DNA of 64,000 nucleotides, taken from NCBI RefSeq assembly GCF_026914185.1, contig NC_070558.1:7449501-7513500 (forward strand), in the 5' to 3' direction. The notes beneath the pieces were generated by a model. It made no database searches. It was given only the letters and a program-made list of their open reading frames with translations, and had not been told where the DNA came from. Source of the DNA: Puccinia triticina. Taxonomy: Eukaryota > Basidiomycota > Pucciniomycetes > Pucciniales > Pucciniaceae. Positions within the stretch are counted from its first letter, which is position 1; each line of letters starts with the position of its first letter. The position numbers were made by a program, and so were the translations under genes. Shown here one piece after another: positions 54,769 through 64,000 of the stretch.

Positions 54769-56976
54769 ATGGCGAACATCGACCCAGCATTCAGCGACCA
54801 ACAGGAAACGGTCAACAGCAGCAACGACAACGACAACACCAACAGCAGCACCAGCCACACACACCAAAACCATCACCAGCACCAGCGCAAACGATCCAGG
54901 CAGTCATCCCCAGTGGCACCAGGAAAACAAGCAGAACAGCAACAACAACATGACCTCTCATCACTCGACCCAACCCTCTCGGCAATCAACGACAGCATGG
55001 CGGCCGAACTCCAGCAACACAACCCAAAACGCAAGCGAGACTCAGCCCAGCCAGACATCGACCAGCACTCAAACAACAGCCGGCCCTCACTCGACACCCT
55101 CCAACTAGCCCACCTCATCACCTCCATCCAAGCCCATCGTAAGTTCCTCACTTCAACCGAAGAAGCCCAACACCCAGACTCACCAAGCACCTGGCTCCCA
55201 TTCAAGCAGAACCGCCCCCCTCCGAACCACCCTCGAGCACCCATCTGGCCGGCTACAACATCCTGCCAGACTACTTGCTCCCCTCTGCACCCGCACTCGA
55301 GCCAGAATGGAAGGACAAGTTTGAGACGGCCCTGAGCCCATTGAAGCTAGAGGTAAGGCACCCTCTTCTTGAAACTAAAATCGCCAGACTCAGAGAGATC
55401 TCACCTTCCTATCCCCCCTCCAGATCTCTCGTCTCCGATCACGCATCGAAACCTTGGAGGACGAGCGATTGGTGATGGCCCGCGAGATCACCTCCTTGAA
55501 GGGATGCCTGAACCTCTCCGATTTCACTCCCCGATCATTCGTTGGATCCACCCACCAAACACCGATCTCTGCAGCCAGAGATCATCCAAGACCGACCGCG
55601 GCCTTCCTCGGCCGCCATCCGGCGCTTCACCACAACCATGCCTTGGATATCCCCGTAGGCCCCCTGCCGGAGATTGGGTCGAGCAGCGCTCAAGCTCACC
55701 CGGCAGTCGGCTTGAACCATCCGCTTGCTGCCGTCCAAACACCCACCTCCGCCGAGACCAAGCCTGGGATCCCCCAGCCGATCCTCAACGCCTCGTCCAA
55801 GTTCGAAACGGGGGGGACCAGTTTCCGGCGACAGAGCGCACGCAAGAAGTCCGAGGCCCCCGCCTCCTTCTCACCCACCTCGACCGCCACCCCAGCCAGC
55901 AGTAACAACCGGTCGAAGCATCGTAAGCCCGAGCTCTCCCGGACCGTCCGCGCCACCGTCTTCCGGCTCATGGGCGTCTCGTCCAGCCAGTCCCCCGTGC
56001 CCAGTGACGCCGGGCTGCCAAGCGAGACCTGCAGCAAGTTCGGAAACGAGAAGAGTCGGGCCTACCATGGCTACACCACCTCGCCCTGTTTCCCGGAGTA
56101 TACCAACGAAGAGATCTTCGACCCGATCACGAAGACCCGGATCTGGCGGTGGGACTGGTCCAAGACGATCCGACAGTCCCAAAACAACACCAACTTTGCC
56201 AAGGAGATCCGCAACGTGATCGCCCGCGAGGCTGCGGACCCGGTCCGGCCCATGCACACCGAGGTGCCCCCGAGCGACTGGCTCTATCTCGACGACGCTA
56301 TCGACTCCGCTTACACTAACATGCGCAGGGAAAGAGATAACCTCATCGATCCCACTAAAATGGTCAAGAAGGAGGTCCATCGCGCCCGTAACAAGAAGCG
56401 CGGACTCAAGGAAGATAAGTATAAGCGCCGGAGAAAGGCGCTCGACGAGTATCGCGCCGATCCGCAGAGCTTTGGCCAACGTCTACGGGACGCGAACCTG
56501 AGGCTACCCGAGAAGCCCATCCCGGTTATGGGAGGGGAGCATCAGCACCAGCAACAGCAGCAACAGGAGGAGGACGAGGAGGAAAGAGAGCGCTGGGACG
56601 ACGCATTGGACATCAAGTACATGTCGAGTGAAGACGAAGCGCACGTCAACGACTTCACGAACCCGGTGCCGATCGGGCCCGAGAAGACGGACAACACGTT
56701 GGCGGCATCGGACAAAGTGTTTGCCATCTGTCGCCCCACTTGGCGCTCCGACCAGCTCTACACCCTCTTCGCTGTCCTCGATACGATCAAGATGCCGGAG
56801 CGCGCTTATCGCAGAGTTCTCGGGCCGAGCCGGGAGACCAGACCGCCGCTTGGCACCCCCGCTTGGAGTGCGTATATGCCCCTCTCCTTCGTCACTTGTG
56901 TGTGTGTGCTGACCGCGTCGATGTCTCTGTCAGTGGTCAACCCCGCATACTCCAACGCCTCTTCTTCGACCACTAG
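54769..56976 (+). CDS. Unrecognised 668-aa coiled-coil protein, 4 exons
   Basis: Exons 54769-55138, 55207-55352, 55424-56871 and 56934-56976; phases agree and the stop is TAG at 56974-56976. The first 100 residues are Asn/Gln/Ser/His-rich with two basic patches (HQRKRSRQ, NPKRKRD) that look like nuclear localisation signals. Residues about 150-195 (EPEWKDKFETALSPLKLE|ISRLRSRIETLEDERLVMA) form a likely coiled coil across intron 2. A globular part follows (about 325-480): ELSRTVRATVFRLMGV, then FDPITKTRIWRWDWSKT, and NFAKEIRNVIAREAA. A very basic stretch (KKEVHRARNKKRGLKEDKYKRRRK) and a poly-Gln/Glu tract come next. The C-terminus has PTWRSDQLYTLFAVLD. I do not recognise the family. Composition suggests a nuclear or chromatin-associated role, but that is weak inference. 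Confidence 0.75.
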
Positions 56977-57672
56977 CCCCCTCCTCGACCCCGCGTCCGC
57001 AAACCCCTCGCATCTTGCCGCCCCCGCCCCGCCCCCGTCCGCCGCCCTTCCTCACCCCTCTTCCTCGTCCGCCGCCAAACCTGACCCTCAGATGTCTCCC
57101 TTCTGACCCCTCCCATACACTACCCTCCCCCGAAAAAAAAACACCAGCTGTCGACCTAAGGCGGGTCTGGGGCCGCCATCCGGGCCGGCCACGCTTCGTA
57201 TCCTGATACTTATATACTATATATTTCACACCCTGATGTGCGTTGGCGATCTTTGCCCTCGCTCCCCATCATCCCGTCCAAACCCTTGCCATCCACACCC
57301 TCACATACATAGATATCTGATGAAAGACCACCTGACACATGCGTTCCACGGACGCGGGCCATCGCCTGTCCCTTATTCTTATTTTTATTTTTTGGTTGCG
57401 GTTTATGTGACCTTTCTCTCTTGCTGGGGGGACAAGAGGCTGGTGTTGTACTGATGCACATGTTGGGATATGGCTTGCTGGGGCCTTGACCTGCTGACCT
57501 CTGCCACCATCAAGACCTAACACCCCCTGAAAATGTATTAAAACAGTGCAGGACTTGCTGTGCAATCTGAGACCCCTGCAGGTGCTGGTCTAGACCCCAA
57601 AAGACTGGATTTTTGCAGGGAAATCTAGCTTTTTGGGCGCTAGGGGCAACAGTGAAACAGATACAATACAAA
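56977..57672. other. Intergenic, 3' flank of the 668-aa gene
   Basis: C-rich immediately after the stop, with an A9 run at about 57136. No exon recognised; short frames only. Confidence 0.4.
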
Positions 57673-57674
57673 TA

Positions 57675-57902
57675 GGGGGATTCAAAGTTGGCCATGCACA
57701 ACTTGCATGCACTTTTGCAAGTTGGTTTTTAAGGCTTTTATTGAAGACCAAATTTCAAAAAAACATTCAAGCAGGCTTAGAGGGTGTAGTGCAGTGTGAC
57801 TTGCAATGGCATGTACTTTTGCAACTTGGTGTTCAAGAATGAACTTGAACACCAACTTGCAAAAGTGCATGCAAGTTGCATCTGGCCAACTTTGAAACCC
57901 CC
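57675..57902. mobile_element. 228-bp foldback MITE with TA target duplication
   Basis: Left end GGGGGATTCAAAGTTGGCCA is inverted at the right (TGGCCAACTTTGAAACCCCC). Both arms also contain AACTTGCATGCACTTTTGCA in opposite orientations. TA flanks both ends (57673-57674, 57903-57904). Confidence 0.8.
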
Positions 57903-57931
57903 TAATACAGTATCTTCAGATATTTGTGTAT

Positions 57932-58102
57932 TGGAGGACTTCCCGTCAATCTGGAAATCCAGATCTGAGCCGCCAGATTTCAGATTTCGCAGGGAAATCT
58001 CGGTCCCCGAAGCTCCCAGAAGGGATCCAGAGTTCCAGATTCCAGATTCCCCTGTGAAATCTGGAATTCCAGATTTATTCAAAGTTGACGGGAAGTCCTC
58101 CA
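57932..58102. mobile_element. MITE, TGGAGGACTTCC family, copy 2
   Basis: TGGAGGACTTCCCGTCAATC to GACGGGAAGTCCTCCA, 171 bp, with internal CAGATTTC/GAAATCTG palindromes. It lies 43 bp from copy 3 and is the same family as 14698-14835. Confidence 0.8.
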
Positions 58103-58145
58103 TTGTATCTGTTGACAATTACAGAATTTGTAAATCCAAATGGAT

Positions 58146-58316
58146 TGGTGGACTTCCTGTCACTTTTCAACAGATCTGGAATTTCAGATTTCGCAGGGAA
58201 ATCTGAAATCTGGAACTCTGGATCACTTTGGGGATCTTTGGGGGCCTAAATTTCCCTGCAAAATCTGAAGTCTGGCCGCTCAGATCTGACTTTCCAGATT
58301 GACAGGAAGTGCTTCA
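58146..58316. mobile_element. MITE, TGGAGGACTTCC family, copy 3
   Basis: TGGTGGACTTCCTGTCAC to GACAGGAAGTGCTTCA, 171 bp, more diverged at the ends. It shares the internal GCAGGGAAATCTG / TTTCCCTGCAAAATCTG arms with the other copies. Confidence 0.75.
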
Positions 58317-59954
58317 TTGTTTCTACCTGTGGATACAATACCATAGTATTGTATCATTAAATGATTAAGACTTTATTTTCTTGTTTTTGGCCATGGTGGA
58401 CTGGATACAGAAAAACTATCAAAAAATGTAAAAATAAAGTATCTTGTATTGGGCTGTATTTGTGACAAGATACCAAAGTTTGAATACATATGGATAGTAT
58501 TGGTTTTTGAATATAACACAAATAAATAGTATTAGGTGCAAAACAGATACAAATACAGGCAGATACAGATAAATGTATTGTATATGTTTCACCATTGCTA
58601 GATGCCCACTTATCTTGATGGGAAGTCATCCAGTGCAAGGCTGGGAGCCTCCCAGACCTCTATTTACACACCCAAACTCTTCATTTTCAGTACAAAGGCA
58701 TATGTTTTCCTAAGTCTGTAGTAAGGATGTAAACCGGTTGGGTTTGGGCCCAAAAACCATGTCCAAATCTGACCCAATGTTTAACTTAGGTTGGGTTGGG
58801 TTGGGTCAGATTTGCAAATAGGCTGCCCAAATCCAAACCCCACTTGGAGTGTGTTGGGTTTGGGTTGGGTTGCCTCAGGTCCGGGATGACCTGGGGCTTT
58901 TTCTTCCACTCCTTGTCCAATTGTGTTCTTGTTTTGTTACTTTGATTTATTGTACACATCAGTATCATCCCCATGATCTTCTCAGAATTGGGTCTTGGGG
59001 CCCAATGTCTGGAGCCTGGAGGAGTCCTTTGGTACCTTTACAAAGACTCAGCTATCCTCTCCAACATCCTTGCCAAGCAGGGTTGCAAGGCCTTGGCCAT
59101 CACCAAGAGTACTGGCTGGACGGACATCCTCAGCAGCATCAGCTGGCTCCCTGTGCTTTCTAATGATCCAATGTCCAACCTCATCATCGATGCCAGTGCA
59201 ATCTTGCTCCTCCCTCTCCACATCATCTGCAGCATCCACAGCTCCTTGAAAGCAAACTCACCAGGCTGTGTTACCTCAACACTTGTCCCCAGTGACCAGC
59301 AGACTGAGCACAGTGCCCTCCAAGCCCTGGGCTAACCTGGACTATGAATAAACAGTTGGTAGCAGATTTAGAACCTGTGTAAGCATAGCACACAGGGGCT
59401 GATGAGAGAGCAAGGACTGTACTTGTCCTTGCCCCAGAGCCCACGGCCACAAGCTTCCACCATCATACTTTACCAATCAACCTGGCTCCAGGCAGAATTC
59501 ACAATTGAGCCTACCTCAATGACCTGGGAGGTCTTGATATGCCATTAAAGAGAATATTAAATATATATTGGGCTCTATGAGGTTCACCATTCAATTCAAC
59601 CTCCCTGAAATTCTGATACGTACACTGTTCAAAATTGCAGTCTACTGCAGCACTTATCTGGCTATACTTTGGAATCTTACCTCATGGGGTCTGGCAGAAG
59701 AATGATGGTTGTCCCATCGGCAATTTGTGACAGTAGCCCATGACACAAGCCCAGTGTGAGCCTGAGCCTCTATAGTGGCTACAGGACACAAGAAAAGTGG
59801 GGGACACTGGTTGTATTTCTTGGGATAAAGAACTACAAACAGAGAGAAAGAGAGAATGAGAAGGAAAGAGAAAGAGACAGAGAAATATAATGATCTGGAG
59901 GGGGTCTATCTACTCCTTGTAGGAGGATCCTCAAAAGTCAACTTGAATCACCTA
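58317..59954. other. Intergenic, one unexplained open frame
   Basis: 58735-58880 is a GGGTTTGGG / GGTTGGGTT-rich simple repeat. A 120-codon ATG frame at 58973-59335 (+) encodes a mixed hydrophobic sequence (IFSELGLGAQCLEP..., KSTGWTDILSSISWLPVL) with protein-like composition. It shows no recognised motif, signal peptide or neighbouring exon. It may be a transposon or gene remnant. Confidence 0.3.
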
Positions 59955-60115
59955 GGCCCCGTTTGGCTGCCACGTTATACGTCATAAATGGTCAAATTTA
60001 TGACGCGCGACCCCCGGGGGTTTCAAAGTTTTGGTGGCAACGGGGGGCGAACTTTGGGTTGCGGCGTCATAAATTCAACAATTTATGACGTATAACGCGG
60101 CAGCCAAACGGGGCC
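59955..60115. mobile_element. MITE, GGCCCCGTTTGG family, CTA target duplication
   Basis: GGCCCCGTTTGGCTGCCACG, with the inverted right end GGCAGCCAAACGGGGCC. CTA flanks both ends (59952-59954, 60116-60118). Internal TCATAAATGGTCAAATTTAT arms form a hairpin. Confidence 0.85.
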
Positions 60116-60949
60116 CTAGAAAAGTGATAAGGACAGCTGTGCCAGACCAACAAGGGCTACAGCCTCCGCGCGCACCAAGGATATGTTGGGGGGACACAGA
60201 ATAGTAATACTAATCTGCTCTGATTTTTAGACTGGGTCTAGGATTAACAGAGTAACCTTTGATCTTGAGAAGGGTTGAGGCGAAAGCAATAAAGAGAAGC
60301 AATCAAGAGACACAGAGAATCACTCTGGATAATCAAGGTTCAAATGAAGAGCATACTTACTGTCAATATCCTAGGCGCCTGTGACGGTAGGTGTACTGGG
60401 AGCGTGGTATCCTCTTGTAGGGTGATCCTGGGTTATCTACGGCGTGGTTCTGGGTGGTCCGAAGTCTGTAGATCCTCCTCAGGCAAGGGGGATCCTGACT
60501 TCGAAAATTTTCACAGTTTGCTTATGTAATTACATATGTACATGTGGTTTGGCGCGCCTGGTAGCGCAGACACGTCACAACTGCGCATGCGCGCCACAAC
60601 TCAAGAACTCAGGGAAGGAGTATAGTTACAAAGACTTGGTAAGTTGTAACTAGGTTTAAAATTGTATGAGGAAACAGAATATGAAGTCAAAATAATGATA
60701 TCTCTTAAGATGAAAAGGATATGATGTAGTTTCATATGTAATAAGTAGAAAAGAGGCAGACATTAGGTCAGCTGTGTTGACTCTAAGGCTGACACCCAGA
60801 GCCTACTAGAAATCTCTGAGTGGACCTGGGTACCTGCGGCGGGTATGGGTACCCACGGTCATTTTGGGCATATTTAGATACCCGGACTTGGACCCGCAAC
60901 CCGTAGGGCGGGTACTGGTGGTACCGGTTGCGCGTATCACATGTACCAC
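60116..60949. other. Intergenic with GGGTACC-rich block
   Basis: 60815-60940 is rich in GGGTACC and GCGGGTA words, echoed in inverted sense at 61570-61705 on the far side of the palindromic array. No gene seen. Confidence 0.4.
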
Positions 60950-61560
60950 CTATGTTTCAACCCTCTAGTGGGTGTATGCCGGCTTCAAGGGTGGTGTAAA
61001 CTCTCAATGAAAAGCACAGACCAGTCATCAAGGGTATATATTCCCTCTCAATTTCCCGCGCAAACTGGTCATCAAGAGGGTGTATGTATAACCTCTCAAT
61101 GCCCGGTCTGGGCCAGATATCAAGATGGTATGCGTGTAAACTCACAATGTCCAGTCTGTTCTGGAAATGAAGAGGGTGTGTGTATACCCTCCCAATTTCT
61201 GGCACAGACCGGACATGGAGAGGTTGTTGTGTATACCCCACCAATTTCCGGTCTGTGCTGGTCATTGAGAGGGTATATGTATACCCTCTTGATGTCCGGT
61301 ATGTGCCGGTCATTAAGAATGTATGCCCTCCCGGTTTCCAGCACATACCATAAATCAAGAGGGCATATATACACCCTCCCAATGTCCGGTCTGTGCTGGT
61401 CATAAAGAGTGTATGCCCTCTTGGTGTCCAGCACATACCGGACATTGGGAGGGCATGCATACACCCTCTTTATGTCTGGCACAGACCAGACATTGGAAGG
61501 GTATACATACACCCTCTTGATTTCTGGCACAGACCGGACATTGAGACGGGTTGTTGGTGA
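60950..61560. repeat. Tandem array of GGTCAT..ACCCTC palindromes
   Basis: About eleven units of roughly 50-56 bp. Each is an inverted repeat such as GGTCATCAAGAGGGTGTATG with TATACCCTCTCAATGTCCGG, joined by TCTGTGCT / GCACAGACC linkers. Frames open on both strands through the array are artefacts. The core matches the arrays at 15870-16820 and 38995-39145. Confidence 0.85.
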
Positions 61561-62240
61561 GCACACTTGGTGAGCACACTTGGCGGGTACCTGAGCGGGT
61601 ACCCACCGTAGACACAGCCTCAGGTACCCACTCCTTTTTCTCCCAAATTCACATAAATGGACCCGCACAAGGCACCCGTGGGCAGGTACCCGTACTCATA
61701 GCCCTAGAGGTGGCAGGTACCACCAAAAGGGGCAATATCTAGAGCCTACTAAGCCTTCAAATACAATTCAAGTTGATTTGGACTGGAAGTGTGAATTGGC
61801 CAAAGTGAAAATCTGTTTTTTGCCATATTTAGTTATAGATAGGATCAGCTTTAGTTTAACATCAAATCAACATGGATTTAAGCTTGAGTTACACATGCTC
61901 CAACAGTTCAAATAAGTCTGGGTTACTCAAGAAACATACGGTCTGGCACTCTCTAGAGACTGCCACACTTTCTCCCCTGGTGGGTCAGCCGTGAAATGTG
62001 GAAGCTCTAAGGAAGCCTGTGGTGTGAGACCAATATTTATTCAAAGGTTGAATCAACCATGATTCAATGCAGAATAGGGCCACACTGTCACAGGTACATT
62101 CCTCTGGTCTGCACTCAGGACTTCAGGAATGAAGTCAGCTGGACAGTCAGCATAAGATTTTATTTTTGTTATTAGCATCAAAGATTGAAATAATTTCTCA
62201 CAACACATCACAGCTGAAAATCCAGGTGTCTAAAATCCCC
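61561..62240. other. Intergenic with an isolated CACTA-like right end
   Basis: 61935-61982 reads ATACGGTCTGGCACTCTC, then a palindrome with one mismatch (TAGAGACTGCC), then CTCCCCTGGTG. It corresponds to the right terminus at 18163-18204. With the palindromic array 400 bp upstream it suggests a second, truncated member of that element family. No gene seen. Confidence 0.55.
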
Positions 62241-62815
62241 AACTTAACTAATTCCCTCTATTGAAGGGGGGTAAGCCTTCCAGCAGGGAACCTTAGAAGG
62301 AGGGAATGATGTGATAATTCACACCCTCAGGAGTAGAGAATTAGTAAAAACACATTTATTAAAACTTTCTGGCCACATAATCTCTCATTGGCTAATCAAG
62401 GTTTGGGGGGAAAAGATGCACAAGAACATGGGGTTTCTTTCTACCTATTTGTTAGTTCTTTTGGTCAATTGAGTACCTCTTGAAGTCCTTTTTTGTGACT
62501 GACCTGTGCCCACACATCTTGCACTGTACAGAATCCAAACCAATGGGGTTGCAATTCTGATTGCAGGTCACCAAGATTGGTTGAGGATTTGAAAAAATAG
62601 TAAAAAGGTGGGGAGAGCTTGCGCCATCCCAGAAATGAAAAATAGAGCAAAATAGGGTGCAGACACTCATGTGTGAGTTGAGTTTAAAAAATCCCACACC
62701 AAAAGTAATTATCTACTCCTGAAGGTTCAACATACCCTGCAAGTCCCTCCTTTGGATATTCCCCGCGGGGCAGCATCTCCCCTCTGATTAGGGTCTTATT
62801 TTAGCTAGTTGAAAT
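62241..62815. mobile_element. Hairpin-TIR element, third paired copy
   Basis: The left arm 62241-62345 (CTTAACTAATTCCCTCT ... GGAGGGAATGATG ... CTCAGGAGTAGAGAATTA) is inverted at 62695-62815 (TAATTATCTACTCCTGAAGG ... GCAAGTCCCTCC ... TTAGCTAGTTG). Each arm contains its own CCTCC/GGAGG hairpin. The interior has no supported gene. Confidence 0.6.
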
Positions 62816-64000
62816 TCATACCTATTTTGTTGAGTGGAACCAGTTTTAAAGCCGGTGCATCGTACAGAATTCACAAGGATGTAACAACCACTGTTGCAAA
62901 TTCATCACTGACCAAAGTATTACAGACCTTTACTTTACCCTTACTTAGCTTGGCAGAGAACCTGGACACCTTTCTCTATGTCAATGCTAGGTAAGCCTTT
63001 TCCTATCTTTCTCTCTTCTCTTTTGTTCTCCTCCATTGTCTTCTCACATTTGTAGATAGTAATACTAACCAAGAGAACCTGGGTGTTTTTATGTCTGTTG
63101 AAGCTAGTACAATTGGAAGACATGTACAACATTTACATAGAGTCTTTGGCTCTATAGACTTGCCTTCTCTGTCTTCCTGTTATAACATCAGTGAAGGACT
63201 TGACAGAGTCCTTACACCAGGTGACAAACAGAGAGCCCATTGCAACTCATGGTAGGACTTGATGTGTGAATAACAGATATGGTTTCAGTGAGGAAAAAGA
63301 GCACTGAGTGAGGGACTGGGAGACAGTAGTACTGTAAGGCTTGGTGGAAGAATATCTAAACACAAGCATTTAAATTTGATAAACAGGATTATTCATCTTA
63401 ACATGTTTGGCCAATCTAAATAGAACTGCTGCACCGTGGATCTGAGTGAGCCAAAGTTGAAAGTAAAATTGTCAGTCATCAAACTTTTTCTGCCCCATTT
63501 AAAGCATGAGCTCCAATTATGTGAGAAAAAGATGCTGATGGGGAACTATAACCTTTGGGTGGGACACGACCTTTGATACACATTGCTACTGCAAAGGTAA
63601 AATTTTGATGGTGTTCAAAGTTGGAATGCATAATGCGTAAACCCTTAAATCACATTTTTATAAACTCACTTTGCAGACAAGCTTGAATTCTGAAAAGTGA
63701 AGCCTGCCATTTAAGTTTATGGACAGGTGATCTAACGCTTAAGCATTTATGAGTTGCAACTTCGAACCCCAGAAGTGTGATTTGAATGGTGGGATTTAGA
63801 AAAATCCACATCTGTCAAATTGCTGCCTGGTCCTCCAACCTAATGTTGTGCCTTGGATATGAGTGGATTTTAGAATTCAAAATGTATCATGACTACAACA
63901 ACTTGATCAGCCTGAGAGCCTGCACCAAATAAGAAGGAACCAGCGTTTTTGATATTCCATTACGTTGTATAAGAATAGAAGTTGAACAACAAGAAGGAAG
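62816..64000. other. Window end, coding-like fragments only
   Basis: 62850-62990 and 63057-63255 (+) look protein-like (SLTKVLQTFTLPLLSLAENL; NQENLGVFMSVEASTIG) and are separated by a GTAAGC..TTTGTAG intron-like stretch. The obvious join gives a stop, so no gene model is offered. A pol III B-box-like GCAACTTCGAACCCC lies at about 63756 without a foldable tRNA. Confidence 0.3.

Noticed and set aside
61120..61668. 182-codon minus-strand frame with RVYIYPL-type repeats
   Set aside because: It is a by-product of the tandem palindromic array; equivalent repeats appear in the other frames and strand.
62850..63255. Two protein-like segments around an intron-like stretch
   Set aside because: Joining at the obvious GTAAGC donor and TTTGTAG acceptor creates an immediate stop, and no start codon or motif was found.

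Overview
This window looks like chromosomal DNA from a basidiomycete, most likely a rust fungus (Pucciniales, Puccinia-like). The genes carry many short introns of about 55-140 nt with GT..AG ends. Several small secreted proteins of the candidate-effector type are present. A Ras2-like GTPase with basidiomycete-style motifs, a Ypd1-type phosphotransfer protein and a PX-AGC kinase are also present, all set in AT-rich DNA crowded with mobile elements. The species assignment is inference. No search was run, and every exon structure was assembled by hand from frame continuity and splice signals.

Layout. 1-2.0 kb: right-hand end of a Helitron (Pif1-type helicase, cut by the window edge). 2.3-4.1 kb: large AT-rich secreted protein of unknown family. 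5.1-6.5 kb (minus): eight-exon short-chain dehydrogenase, with a TA-flanked MITE directly upstream. 7.3-8.6 kb: GC-rich hairpin-ended repeats. 9.6-10.0 kb: small secreted protein. 11.3-12.2 kb (minus): four-exon YPD1-like HPt protein. 12.2-24.4 kb: gene-poor DNA with a 2.5 kb CACTA-like element, foldback MITEs and a Mutator-like MITE. 24.4-28.3 kb: eight-exon, strongly GC-rich PX plus AGC kinase gene. 28.95-34.6 kb: a young Ty1/copia retrotransposon with very short LTRs and two in-frame TGA codons. 35.9-36.9 kb: five-exon cysteine-containing secreted protein. 37.5-43.2 kb: nested palindromic repeat elements. 43.65-45.0 kb: six-exon secreted protein with two internal peptide repeats. 46.8-48.7 kb: a small divergent gene head-to-head with RAS2. 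50.1-51.3 kb: RING-type protein. 52.4-53.5 kb (minus): secreted protein made of six Cys-pair repeats. 54.8-57.0 kb: unrecognised four-exon coiled-coil protein. 57.7-63 kb: MITEs, a palindromic tandem array and hairpin-ended repeats.

How it fits together. The housekeeping and signalling genes (RAS2, YPD1, PX-AGC kinase, SDR, RING) are single loci separated by transposon-rich DNA. Five genes with N-terminal signal peptides lie between them, the mosaic layout expected of a plant-pathogenic rust. YPD1 belongs to two-component osmostress relay signalling. RAS2 and the TOR-type AGC kinase belong to growth and morphogenesis control. They are not an operon and nothing here shows co-regulation. The most unusual material is the repeat biology: several unrelated element families are built from tandem or nested palindromes.
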